Assembly (NCBI GenBank): GCA_035578905.1
Contig: JAQJVL010000110.1
Span: 1,054,001 to 1,118,000 of the forward strand
Direction of reading: 5' to 3'
From: Stictocephala bisonia
Taxonomy: Eukaryota > Arthropoda > Insecta > Hemiptera > Membracidae
Length of the DNA stretch: 64,000 nucleotides
Shown: positions 44,355-55,685 of the stretch, in pieces
Layout of the letters: each line of letters begins with the position of its first letter
How positions within the stretch are numbered: the first letter of the stretch is position 1
The notes under the pieces: model-generated
The model's database searches: none
Seen by the model: only the letters and a program-made list of their open reading frames with translations
What the model was told of the DNA's origin: nothing
Made by a program: the position numbers and the translations under genes

Positions 44355-44461
44355 AATTCTGGATTAGAATAAATAGTTGGAAGTTGTGTACAGTTCTATG
44401 TTAAGGTATTTACTGTATTTTAAAATAGTTGATTTAATTTAGGTTTAGAGTCAATGTGCAA

Positions 44462-44643
44462 TTAACGTCTACGCCGGCCTAGTCCTGTCCACAGTAGGGA
44501 TGGGTCGTAGTGGTTGGTGCCCCTCAATGTGGCGGGCTCTGGCGACTCTACAAAGTTGCGAATCTTGAAGGAGGGTCGCTGGTTCCTCATTGCATGCAAG
44601 TACGCAGCAGTAGCAGCAGGCCTGAAGTACTGATCCTTCTCTA
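44462..44643 (-). CDS. Terminal coding exon of an unidentified minus-strand gene
   Basis: A GC-rich block in AT-rich surroundings. On the minus strand a good acceptor (TTTGTTGTAG) at 44653-44644 is followed by a frame reading EKDQYFRPAATAAYLHAM..., RPSFKIRNFVESPEPATLRG and HYDPSLLWTGLGRRRR, then TAA. The first two bases, AG, finish a codon begun in the previous exon. An AATAAA follows at 44354-44349. The C-terminal -Leu-Gly-Arg-Arg-Arg-Arg resembles an amidation and dibasic cleavage signal of peptide-hormone precursors, but I cannot name a family and a plain basic C-terminus is equally possible. Upstream exons must lie above 44660, and I could not find them in the repeats. Confidence 0.6.
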
Positions 44644-45155
44644 CAACAAACATGTATATCCATCAGAAAGTGATATATGTTGTCTCCTAGATAATATTTA
44701 TTTAAAAATTAGTAAGATTGACTGATCAGAATATAGTCAAGGATTGTGAAATAATACATATGGAGAGTCTAATTTGACAACTTCTATAAATTAAAAGAAT
44801 TGGCAAAATCTATTCTGAGTTCATACGGACGTTATATCCAAACAATTTGCTTCAAATTTTGTTTCATGAAAGGTATTGGTGCACAGATAAGGCAACAGGC
44901 ATTGGATTTCACTTACTCAAGTTGACATTACTCAAGTTGTACTCAAACGCAACTTAATTTATGATTTTTCAAGGTTTTTTTATACTCAAATATCTATATC
45001 TCATGTTCTAATTGAGGTAGATAGTTTGTTTTGGTCTAAAACACTCAGGAGATCAATTCCTTTTATTTTGTATTTAGTTTACCCAAATTGGTTGAGTCTG
45101 AGGATAATTGTGTCCAGACATTCATGGTTGTGTGCGGTCATTATAAGCCAAATAT

Positions 45156-45480
45156 ATATACTGACGAAATCTCTAAAACTACAAGACCGATTGCCTTAAT
45201 ATTTGCTACATAGGTCCTAGAGACCCAATAAGAAAGTATTTTTCTCTCAGACCTCAGGAATCTGCCCCATTGGCTACCAAACCTTCAATGTTATTGTTAT
45301 GGAACTATTATTTATCCATTTGTTTATTTATCATTAGCTGTTGAATAATCTATTGATTAATTTGTTTACTTCATATGATTTTATTTAATACAATTTAACT
45401 ACTAATATTTGTAGTCAAACATGTACTGAGGTGTCACACGATGCATGCAGGGGTGTTCCCTAATTTATTATGATAAACCA
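45156..45480. repeat. Unclassified repeat relic
   Basis: The phrase ending GATGCATGCAGGGGTGT, then TCCCTAATTTATTATGAT (45436-45475) matches ACGCATGCAGGGGTGTACCC + TACTATAAATT at 55057-55085. The part at 45156-45300 resembles low-copy insect repeats that begin with TATATACTGACGAAAT-type words. Termini are unresolved. Confidence 0.3.
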
Positions 45481-45489
45481 AACATCCTT

Positions 45490-45715
45490 CTTAAATCCAA
45501 TCACATCAAAATCAAATCAGTTTATTTGTGAATCAACAATACATCACATTACATCACAAACGTCAACATCGATAACTAAACTACACAAAGCAGGCTCAGT
45601 CAGGTTCATTGATATTGGAGATACTTCTGTCGGGTCATTGTTATCGCACAGATTGTCGTCTTTCTTTTTTACTCCCACTGCCTATGCCAAAGTTCTGTCA
45701 ATTATAATAGATTAA
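45490..45715 (-). pseudogene. LINE 3' end fragment (minus)
   Basis: The minus strand reads ...NNDPTEVSPISMNLTEPALC, then a stop, then AATAAACTGATTTGATTTTG. An AATAAA followed by TGATTT words is a common 3' end of insect LINEs. It could also be a host terminal exon, because a GGCATAGGCAG acceptor-like site precedes it; I favour the LINE. Confidence 0.35.
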
Positions 45716-46119
45716 AAAATAAAAACTTGTGGTTTTGATAGCTTAAATCAATTGAGTAAATTGAGTAAAAAATATCACGAAAGAAATTTGGTGGTGGTCT
45801 TAATTATGTAATTAATTTGAGTTTTTCAAATTTTGTTTTTGCTGAGCAATTAAAATTAAGTGAAGTTGTACCAGTCCATAAATTTTCAAAAGGCTTTTCA
45901 CCAAGCTTGACAATTTAATATTAATTAGTCTTTGTATATTTTTATAAAAATGTTTAAAACATTTACAAAGATAAGAAGAGTTTAAATATTTAGAGAGTTT
46001 TAATTTTTGGGTTTTAAAGTAAATCGGTTTGGCTTTGGAAAGCGAATGCACTGAGGATGCTCTACTTAACATGTCCGCCTACTTATAGTAGTTTAAATGA
46101 TAAAAAATGGTAGCATGTT

Positions 46120-47550
46120 TGTTTATCAACTTCAGGTTTGCTCTTGACATGGCAAATTACAGAATTCTCTTAAGTAAAATTCATTCACTCAGAGTAAGAG
46201 GAGTAGCTCTAAGTTGATTAAAAAGTTTTCTCACTAATCATAAAAAAATTAATATTTTAAATACCATAAGCTCTCCTTTAACCATTCAAGCTGGAGTTCC
46301 TCAAGGCTCATTTTTCTCTGCAACTCTCTTTTTGATTTTTGTAAATGACTTGCTACAAAAACAATTCCTTAGAAAACTAAGTGCTTTTGCTGACAACATT
46401 GCTATTTTTTATTTAGACATACCACACCAACACGTTTGATTTTGCGTAGAAGCAAACTTGCGAGGGTTAAAAAAATGAAGGGGTGAAATAAAATGGAAGT
46501 TAAAGTCAATAAAATGAAATAGATGATTTCTTCTTTGAGTTCTTTATTGGAGAAATTATTTACATTTGAAACAGTTGAGTTTACTTTTAATAAGTGTCTG
46601 AAATACCATGAGCAACATTATACTGGTGTAAAGTGTTGTTTTAAGTATCGGTGTTATTTTGGACGAAAGGCTTTCTTGGGATAAACACGTGTCATCTTTA
46701 CATAGTAAATTAAAAGGTTGCGTTTAAAAATGTTTCTTTTTAATATACTTTTTTGATGAAAAATTATTGAAAACTTTATATTTTCGCTTATTCAGACTAG
46801 ACTAAAGTGTTGGGGTTGAAATTTATATAACATATAGATAAGCTAAGAGTGGAATAAAATTGTTTAATTCAAATTATCTTAAATACATGTAAAAGGGACA
46901 GTTCGTTGTTCATATTTGCTCAGTTAAAAAACACACCCACTGCAACACCTTTTTGTATTTAAGATATTGAAATTATTTTGTACAAGAAGTAGGGACTTTT
47001 AATTTAGCTTATAGTTCTAGAGGTTTTAATCAAAGGATCTTCCGAACCCCAAAAGTAAATCAAACTATGTTTACGCATTCCTTCAAGTATCTGGGCCCAA
47101 AAATTTTCAATAAATTGCCACTAGAATTAAAGATATGTACTATCATACAATGTTTCATTATTAGGTTAAAGGATTGGTTATTTTCAAAAGAAAATATTAC
47201 ATATTTAAAGAATGTTTTAGCATAATAGTACATTAATTACAAAATATTATCTGTTCTTGAATTGATCATTCCTATAAGATTCTTAGTGATAGCAGTATTT
47301 TCAGTTAGTATTCACTTTTATAGATTTATGAGAACAGAAATTTGTTATTTTTTAACCATTATATTATTAGTATTTTATAAAAGATGACAAGAAGACAGCA
47401 AGCTAAGCATTGAACTGGACTCTGTTTTTCATTGTGTTAGTTTTAAGTTGCTCTGCCTCTACATATAGTGGTAGAGCAATTCAAAGTTGTAAACAGTTTG
47501 TATTATGTTTTTTACTATGGAATAAAATCATTATTCTTTATTGCTTATTC
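46120..47550 (+). pseudogene. Decayed LINE reverse transcriptase with 3' end
   Basis: Piecewise translation gives IHSLRVRGVAL, then the motif B block GVPQGSFFSATLFLIFVNDL, FADNIAIFY in place of the catalytic FADD, and near the end FTHSFKYLGPKIFNKLPLEL..WLFSKENITYL. Many stops break the frame and the catalytic second Asp is Asn. GGAATAAAATC at 47519 probably marks the element's 3' end. Confidence 0.65.
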
Positions 47551-47869
47551 ACCTAATTTTTTATAAAAATAAAGGAGAGTTTAGCACTAAATGTTATCAA
47601 CGTAAGTGTACAAAATGTCTCAGTTATTTGACAAGTAGGCAGATGAAAGTAAAATTTTGGAAGTACAGTTCTCTAGAGTGACTCTTCAAAATAACTAGTT
47701 TCAACACGGTAATTTGTTTCATAATAATAAACTTTATTTTATTATAAGTCATCGACGAAGTAAAACATTTCAGCTACAGTATATAACATCATTTAATAAA
47801 TAAAACATTTCCTTTACTTTCAAAAGATTACAGCACTAATGTTAAAAACCTCATATCTTACTATTATAT

Positions 47870-48560
47870 AAAAATCTAATGGTGTCTGTGTGTGTGTTAC
47901 TCATTCACGCAAAAACCACTGTACCCATTCATCTGAAATGTTGCATGGATATTCTTAGGGTCTCTGGTTAACAAGCCTATATTTCTTTTGAAATTCTGTC
48001 AGGGCACCTCCCCAGGGGCTCTAAGAAGTATCGATGCAAACCCTATGGCAATACCAATTTGACAATTGTTTATAATAGTTTCCACGGTTACTTGGACTGA
48101 CCGGCTGCACAGTAGACATGTGACGTCACATGGGCGAAATCAGCTGATTTGTTTATTCTATTAAATACAGGTAACTAAATCTACCAATTACATAGAAGCA
48201 TTCAACTATGTAGTAATCAAGTTATTTACTACTTATCAGCTGGGAACTAGAAATAGGGGAATTAGAACAATATTTTTGTGTTTATTTTTGCCATTTCGCC
48301 TGTGTGAACTCATAGGAGATACACGTGATACCTACGGTCTTCTCTAAGTACTGTACTTTGTTCTGAAGAAAATACAGATAACGGTCTAGCAGCACGAGTC
48401 TGTGAGGGAAACGTGAATAGAGTGCTCGGTGGAGGGGACAACTTTCCGAATGAACACAACATTTAATTTAAAATTGCATGTCCCTAACTGTTTTAAAGAT
48501 AGGGGGAAACATTGAGGACCAAGCCTATTCTGGTTCTCCACTTTTGATGGGGGAGGGTAA
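47870..48560. repeat. Unclassified dispersed repeat
   Basis: It begins ATATAAAAATCTAATGGTGT with GTGTGTGTG and contains GGGTCTCTGGTTAACAAGC and TGTGACGTCACATGGGCG (a TGACGTCA core near 48118). The form is typical of insect non-autonomous rolling-circle or SINE-like repeats, but no diagnostic ends are visible. Frames here carry stops. Confidence 0.3.
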
Positions 48561-48888
48561 ATAATTTTATTAAATGTAAGCATAGGTTAATATGCACATA
48601 ATTTTAAAGGGCTAGCCAAACAAAGAGTACCACAGTACTAATTGCACTTCAACCTTTAAATAACACTTCAAATTTTAAATAATTGAAAAATGAAGGTTAT
48701 TCAATTATTTAAAAAATAAAATTTAAATTTTAGCTGAAAAAATTAAAGTTTCTGTCATTTTTTTGTATTAAAAAAATAAATGTATTTAAAAAAATAAAGT
48801 CCACAACATTTAAAATTATTGTTATAAGTGGTTTGTAGCAATATTAACTTAAAATCACTCACTATCAATATTAAAGCTTTACTCTGAA

Positions 48889-49074
48889 ATTATTACAACA
48901 AGGAAGTAGTAACCAATGCATTATTACAACAAGGAAGTAGTAACCAATGCATTATTACAACAAGGAAGTAGTAACCAATGCATTATTACAACAAGGAAGT
49001 AGTAACCAATGCATTATTACAACAAGGAAGTAGTAACCAATGCATTATTACAACAAGGAAGTAGTAACCAATGC
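48889..49074 (+). repeat. Perfect 31-bp tandem repeat, six copies
   Basis: The unit ATTATTACAACAAGGAAGTA + GTAACCAATGC starts at 48889, 48920, 48951, 48982, 49013 and 49044. I see no mismatch between copies, so the expansion is recent. It is non-coding. Confidence 0.95.
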
Positions 49075-49351
49075 ATTCATTATTCATAAAGGGATAATTT
49101 TGGTGTAAGGGAGTCAAATGGTTATCATTTTGCTATTGTATTCATAGTAAGTGATTTTATGTTCATATTATTACAAAAAATTCTGAAAATTTTTAATTGT
49201 GATAGAATGAAAACAATTACCCACTTTTAAAACCTTTTACATGAATTTTACAACTTATTTTAAAATATTTGAATAACCATAATTTTTTATAGAATGATCC
49301 TTTTGAAATGAGGTTTGTGGCATTTTTCTTTGCTTGACCAGCCTTTTAAAA

Positions 49352-49353
<2 letters not shown>

Positions 49354-49388
<35 letters not shown>
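49354..49388. repeat. (AT)n microsatellite
   Basis: About 17 AT repeats bounded by AAATGATATA and TATATCATTT, so the block with its flanks is one palindrome. Confidence 0.95.
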
Positions 49389-49389
<1 letters not shown>

Positions 49390-49459
49390 TTTGAAATATA
49401 TATATTACCTTGTGTTTACATTTAAAATTAGCTACTGACACCTTGTAGGCTATCCTCTA

Positions 49460-49806
49460 TTGGAGATAGTCGGCAACAACATTAAAAACCATTTAAGCGC
49501 CCAATTGAGATTGCAAAGTTATAATCCTCTAGCCCAATTAACAATAAAAAATAAAATTTTCTTGAGACATTATAGTATGGGTGCTGAACACATATATAAT
49601 ATTTTTAAATGTGCTGTATTAAATAAACCTACTTGTGCTAATAAGTATGGGATTCTCATAGACAACATATGAAAAAAAAACGTCTTGCAAATACTAATAG
49701 AGAAAAGCAGAGGACAGTTTTCAGGATTAAGGAAAAAAAGAAGAAAAGGCGAAAAAGTAATTCTGAGGAAGTCCAGAAAGTTTCCTTAGAGTTCGTCTAT
49801 AAAGTA
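49460..49806 (+). other. Unrecognised frames, possibly a transposon relic
   Basis: A 70-aa frame (49460-49672) contains LSAQLRLQSYNPLAQLTI and ends with a stop. Directly after it another frame is strongly basic (KKKRLANTNREKQRTVFR, then EKKKKRRK). Together they could be the end of an old ORF with a lysine-rich tail. I do not recognise the family and the ends are not supported by splice sites. Confidence 0.2.
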
Positions 49807-50034
49807 TAATTTTGTACCATGATTATGATTGAAAATAAATGTAAAAACTGTATATAACCATGTAAATATAGTGAACTATTTAATATCCGTAAATTGAAAA
49901 GAGTATATTGGTCAAAACGAATTAGAAACGCTTCTGATATGTATATACTTGTAAACAGTGCTGACTCTAGTTGAATGTGTTTTGGAAGTGCTGTACTGTA
50001 ATCAGATGATTCAAGAGGTAAGTTATAAAACATA

Positions 50035-52522
50035 CAGGTTGGCTGAAAAGTAAATTGCACACCCCTCTAACTTTTTTCATACTAAAAATATTTTATTTCA
50101 GTTTACGGCAACCTTCTTAAGTATGAGGACTACATTAATGAAAGTATTTTAAAATGTTTCCCCCTAAGGGGGGCTCTGGGATAGGGGACAACTCACAATT
50201 TTTAAATAGCAACTCCTCTAATAAAAGTGCTTGGTGAGACGAAAAAGTTAACATAAAGTAAAATGACATCTGACCACCCAAAACAAAATGGCAGCCAAGT
50301 GAATAAATAGCTGAAAAGTAACTTGCAACCCCTCTAACTTTTTTCATATTGAAAATATTTTATTTAACTTTGAGGCAACCTTCTTGGGTATGAGGAGCTA
50401 CATTAATGAAAGTATTTTAAAATGTCCCCCCTGAAGGGGACTGGGGTGTGGGGGCAGCTTAAAACTTTTTAAAAGCAACCCCTACCTGTGACCCCTCTAA
50501 TAAAAGAGCTTGGTGAGATGGGAAAGTTAACATAAAGAAAAGTGAAATCAGACCACTCAAAACAAAATGGCGGCCAAGTACATGAAATGGCTGAAAAGTA
50601 TCTTGCACCTCTCTAACTTTCTTAATACTGAAAATATTTTATTTCAGTTTGTAGCAACTTTCTTGGGTATGAAGGGCTACATTAATTAATGAAAACATTT
50701 CAAACTTTTCCCCCTGAAGGGGACTGGGGGGAGAATATTTAATTTATGGTAATATACACATTGAAAACATTATTTCTAATCAAAATTGCTATTTTCATTT
50801 AACTGTATTTAACACATTTTTACTTTAAGAGAGAATATTCCAGCTACTTACTCCTCAAGTTGTCTAAGGGCATCCAAACAGTTTTAGAGAGCGTTTTTTT
50901 TTTCTAGTATAATCTAGACCTTCAAAGTAAGGTATTACATAATAATGTTTATAAAATTGTAGTCATGGATGCCCCTACCCCTCCCCCTCAAAAAACTTGA
51001 AATACATAATTATTGAGTAAAGGTAGCTTTGGTCACAAAACATCTACAAACATTGCCTCAGACATCAATTGAATATTTTTACATAAAAAACTTCATAGAG
51101 TGCTAATTTTTAGCCACTTTCCTTTATTGCTGCCATTTTTGGTTGGGTGGCCCGATATCACTTTACTTTATGTTAACTTTCTTGTTTCACCAAGCTCTTT
51201 TATCAGAGGGGTCACATGGTAGGAGTTGCTATTTCATAGTTTTGAGTTACCCCCCACCCCCCTCCCCTTCAGGAGTGAACATTTTAAAATGCTTTTATTA
51301 TTGTAGCCCTTCATACGTAACAAGATTGCCACAAACTGAAATAAAATATTTTCAGTATTAAAGAAGTTAGAGGGGGGTGCAAGTTACTTTTCAGCCATTT
51401 CATTTACTTGGCCACCATTTTGTTTTGGGTGGTCCGATTTCACTTTTGTTTATATTTACTTTCTTGTCTCATCAAGCTCTTTTATTAGAGGGGTCACATG
51501 GTAGAGGCTGCTATTTAAAAATGTTCAGTTCCCCCCTTCCCCAGTTCTCTCAGGAGGGAACATTTTAAAATGGTTCCATTAATGTAGCCCCTCATACTCA
51601 AGAAATTTGCTACAAACTTAAATAAAGTATTTTCAGTACTACAAAAGTTAGAAGGGAGTGCAAGTTACTTTTCAGCCATTTTATTTACTTGGCTGCCATT
51701 TTGTTTTGAGTGGTCCGATTTCACTTTTATTTATGTTAACTTTCTCATCTCACCAAGCTCTTTTATTAGAGGGGTCATACGGTAAGGGTTGCTATTTAAA
51801 AGTTTTAAGTGGCCACCCCAGCCCCCTTCAGGAGGGGGGACATTTTAAAATGCTGTCATTAATGTAGCCCCTCATACTCAAGAAGGTTGCTGCAAACTAA
51901 AATAAAATATTTTTAGTATTAAAAAAGTTAGAAGGGGTGCAAGTTACTTTTCAGCCATTTCATTTACTTGGCCACCATTTTGTTTTGGGTGGTCCGATTT
52001 CACTTTTGTTTATATTTACTTTCTTGTCTCATCAAGCTCTTTTATTAGAGGGGTCACATGGTAGAGGCTGCTATTTAAAAATGTTCAGTTCCCCCCTTCC
52101 CCAGTTCTCTCAGGAGGGAACATTTTAAAATGGTTCCATTAATGTAGCCCCTCATACTCAAGAAATTTGCTACAAACTTAAATAAAGTATTTTCAGTACT
52201 AAAAAAGTTAGAAGGGAGTGCAAGTTACTTTTCAGCCATTTTATTTACTTGGCTGCCATTTTGTTTTGAGTGGTCCGATTTCACTTTTATTTATGTTAAC
52301 TTTCTCATCTCACCAAGCTCTTTTATTAGAGGGGTCATACGGTAAGGGTTGCTATTTAAAAGTTTTAAGTGGCCACCCCAGCCCCCTTCAGGAGGGGGGA
52401 CATTTTAAAATGCTGTCATTAATGTAGCCCCTCATACTCAAGAAGGTTGCTGCAAACTAAAATAAAATATTTTTAGTATTAAAAAAGTTAGAAGGGGTGC
52501 AAGTTACTTTTCAGCCACCCTG
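50035..52522. mobile_element. Tc1/mariner-type element built from opposed arrays of ~280-bp units
   Basis: TA at 50033-50034 and 52523-52524 flank CAGGTTGGCTGAAAAGTAA and TTACTTTTCAGCCACCCTG. The left side holds about three tandem units in forward orientation (from 50041, 50313 and 50592). The right side holds about five in reverse (from roughly 51090 to 52510). Each unit carries TGGCTGAAAAGTAACTTGCA, a TATTTTATTT box, CCCCTGAAGGGG and AAACAAAATGGC. On the right, 51377-51936 and 51937-52496 are a near-identical 560-bp duplication. No transposase frame; the ORFs present are by-products of the repeats. Confidence 0.85.
51377..52496. repeat. Near-identical 560-bp tandem duplication inside the array element
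   Basis: The two halves encode the same two short frames word for word (51377/51937 and 51658/52218), and the intervening bases agree at nearly every position I compared. It is the most recent event in the array. Confidence 0.9.
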
Positions 52523-52524
52523 TA

Positions 52525-53770
52525 TACTGTACTTTCACAATTCTTACAGATTTCACTTTATGGAGCAATGCGTCCTACCTGATTTTTAAGAAATAGGAGT
52601 ATTTATATGTTGGTAAATTAAATATCAAGTAATTGGATAGTTTTTAAAATATATATAATAGAATTGATTTCCAGTAAGCCATTTAATGTAGTTGATGATG
52701 TGTTTATTTATTTATTTTAATAATGGACACAACAAAAGTTAATTCTCTTCTACTTTTATGAAAACAGTTGCCTGAAGGGACTTTATAAATGTAGTAGATG
52801 GTTTAATAAGATTTATAAAAATGTATTGGTGTTTAAAAGTTTGTAATATTTATTTTGAAGAGCCTCTGCTATTGTAATTTACGCATAATTTATCACCTCT
52901 ACTTCAGCACTATTACTTAAAACATTTCATGAAATGGCCATAAATTTGTATGTCACCATGTTAACAATTAATTAAGCCTTCTGCATAAACGCAATAGTAA
53001 ACGGTTTGTGGGCCTGCCATTAGTCAATACATGACTTATCTGAGCCATAAGGCTTTTATGAGTTGCTAAATTTTATCTATGGTAGTATTTCTTATTTGTT
53101 TGTACTTCCTGTCTTTTTAAGATCTGTTAATAATTATAGAATTAGAATTGAGCTATCAATAAAAGAAAGAAAGAAAGAAAATCAATTTATTTCCCTTTTA
53201 AGTTTACATAGGTTCAAGTTAACAATTTAATATAGTGGAAAAAAGTGTTACATAAGCTTTTTTGCCCGTGCATAAAATTAGTCAAATGAACATTACAATT
53301 AAACCAAACAAATAAACTTAAAAAAGGTAAATATGGAACCGCAACGTACTTTTGCATTATACTGATGCCAGTGGGTACATACAGTACCTAACCTAGAGTT
53401 AACTTATTTCATCATGTTTTGTATTGCTGAACGCAATAAGCACAATATAATTCAACATAAACCTCATACGAAGACTGGGTACTGTGCTAGTATGATATTA
53501 AAGGGATTTGCTAAGATCTATGAATAGAAAATTTTTTTCTGGATAAGAATTAATTATATGCTTTAAGGCATTAAAGACTTTTAAGGATAACTGAACATGA
53601 CAACAGTTTGTGGTGTTGTTTAAGGGTACTGTAATATGACTGTTTTGTTAAAAATTAAATTCAATGATAGCATTGTTTTTGTTTACAGTGCTATAATTGT
53701 GGGTACTGTGGTTAAACTGTAACTTTTCTGAGTCAACAAAAATGTAAATGATTAAATCAGTACAAAATCT
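52525..53770. other. Intergenic with LINE-like relics and (GAAA)n
   Basis: An AAAGAAAGAAAGAAAG run is at 53163-53179, next to ATCAATTTATTTCCCTTTT, which looks like the 3' end of a minus-strand LINE (about 53180-53600). No RT block can be read. The rest is AT-rich. Confidence 0.3.
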
Positions 53771-53771
53771 A

Positions 53772-54529
53772 CAGGGTGGAAAAATATGGAAACACTTTCA
53801 CAACTTTTCTATGACTTCACTGGTAAAAGTGAAATCTTGTACGTCATCATGGTTATAAATAACACACTTTTTGACGCCATTAGCGACATTTCATCTTTTC
53901 AGTGGGACAGTCCAAGTGGAGTTGAACGAAAATCGTAATGTCGAGTTTGGTATCAAATTAAAGGTAAAGGCTTTCACAACAACTTTATTTTTGTCTATAC
54001 CTTAAAGATACCAAACTCTTTAATCTTTTTTAACTCTTGTATCTTTAAAGCCCTAGGAATTACAACTTTTCTACTATATGCACCCACCCACCCACTCATA
54101 CACGTACAGTGGTGATGACCCGCCCACCCACCATATACGTACAGTGGTGATGACCCTCCCACCCACCCATACACTTACGGTGGTGATAAACCGTACAAGT
54201 ACAGTGGTAATGACCCACCCATTTACGTACAGTGGTAATGACCCACCCGCCCACTCATTTACGTACAGTGGTGATGACCCACCCGCCCTCCCATTTACGT
54301 ACAGTGGTGATGACCCACCCGCCCACCCATTTACGTACAGTGTACTGATGGGTGGGCGGCTTACATTAAAGATTTTCGTTCAACTCCACATGGGCAGTCC
54401 CCTTGAAAAGTTGAAATGTCGCTAATGGCGTTGAAGTGTCTTTATAACCATGATGATGTACAAGATTTCACTTTTACCAGTGAAGTCATAGAAAAGTTGT
54501 GAAAGCATTTCCATATTTTTTCCACCCTG
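53772..54529. mobile_element. Tc1/mariner-type MITE with ~170-bp TIRs carrying a minisatellite
   Basis: TA at 53770-53771 and 54530-54531 flank CAGGGTGGAAAAATATGGAA and its inverted partner. The TIRs (about 53772-53940 and 54365-54529) share TCACTTTTACCAGTGAAGTC, AACCATGATGATGTACAAG-type words and GAGTTGAACGAAAATC. The centre holds the GGGT minisatellite in reverse orientation. No transposase. Confidence 0.88.
54085..54345 (-). repeat. GGGT-rich minisatellite, locus 3, inside a MITE
   Basis: Seven or so units of ACGTACAGTGGTGATGACCC + ACCCGCCCACCCATTT. The complement (GGGTGGGCGGGTGGGTCA) is the same unit as at 12236 and 35866, with TCATCACCAC replacing TCAATACCAC. The C-rich strand is on top. 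Confidence 0.9.
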
Positions 54530-54534
54530 TATGT

Positions 54535-55090
54535 CTATAAAAGGCAAAGGCCCTGGCTGACTGACTGACTCACACACTTGTCACTAATTCTCCAACTTCC
54601 CATTTAGGTAGAGAGCTGACATTTTGTACATTGTTTCTTTAAATCTTAAATATAACAACTAAATCGTTGTCTTGTTCGGATCTTGATATAATATTCCTAA
54701 GGGGTAGAAACAAACCCTAAAAGATTATTCCATTGAGTTAAGTTTAGTAAATTAATAACAGCTGTTTTGTAAATAGATAAACTGTTTATTTTGTATGCTT
54801 GGCATTATCCTATTGGTGCATTTATAACTTTAATTTTCGGCTTTTAAACAAAAACAAATTAAATGAACACATTTGAAATGGGCTAATTAATACCATTGGG
54901 TATTTATTCTAATAAATAGGTAGCAACACAAGTAATATGAGTGAGATACTGTAAATAAATTTAATATTGAGATTTTACTTTATACAGTTAATCTACACAT
55001 GCCGAGGCAGAAGACCGAGGTGTATCGAGCGCAGCGAGTGTCGAGGTTGGCACGTGACGCATGCAGGGGTGTACCCTACTATAAATTAAC
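54535..55090. repeat. Unclassified dispersed repeat (shares motif with 34510 and 45430)
   Basis: It starts CTATAAAAGGCAAAGGCCCT followed by GACTGACTGACTCAC and ends with the shared phrase CGAGCGCAGCGAGTGTCGAG, then ACGCATGCAGGGGTGTACCC. Repetition of both ends elsewhere in the window indicates a mobile family; the class is unknown. Confidence 0.4.
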
Positions 55091-55481
55091 TACTGTTTAG
55101 ATATGAGATTTGTTGTACAAGAGTTTATTTGCCTTACTCATCTCACTATTATTACTTTCTTTTGAAGAAACAAGATGTCCTGTATTCTGCTCCTGCTGCT
55201 TCAAAGAATTAAGACATATCTCATGGTCAACTGGAAATTGCAACATTTGCTTTAAACTTTACTTATTTTTGCTCTTAGGATTTACTTTATTTAGGCTTAT
55301 TATAACTTAAATCATTTAAGACAATCAAGAACTCAAATAATGAACATGCAAGCTCCATGAAAGCTGATTTTCAATATACAGGCCTATCCACTCACCTCGT
55401 ATTTTGACATTACAGAATTATTATGAGGAGGACGACTATTTTTAATTAGGTTAAAAAGCATGTTTTTGGTCTCCTTTTTGT

Positions 55482-55685
55482 TTAGTAAAAGTCAATTGGA
55501 ATGTAAAACCAGTTAGTTGCATCTACCATAAATGCAGGCACTAATTTTTCAAGTTCGCTGAAATTGTTACTGTTATTGAGGAAGGCTGTAAGTGCCCTTA
55601 GGGCTGTATTTTCAGGAAATACAAGCACTGGAAGGGCATCGACAATGGGATGACAGTCAGACGCCACAACAACCAGTTCCAAGAG
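55482..55685 (-). other. Unrecognised 67-aa frame at the edge of a minisatellite
   Basis: The minus frame reads LELVVVASDCHPIVDALPVL..ENTALRALTAFLNNSNNFSE and ends FYIPIDFY then TAA. It looks protein-like, and its upstream part overlaps the first 78-bp unit of the array at 55633, as if the array had grown from this sequence. No start, splice site or family was identified. It could be a transposase or host exon relic. Confidence 0.25.

Noticed and set aside
51143..52427. Repeated frames of 63-72 aa (MQVTFQPF...) as a small protein family
   Set aside because: They repeat only because the ~280-bp transposon units repeat. They start at non-ATG codons and show no selection or family resemblance.
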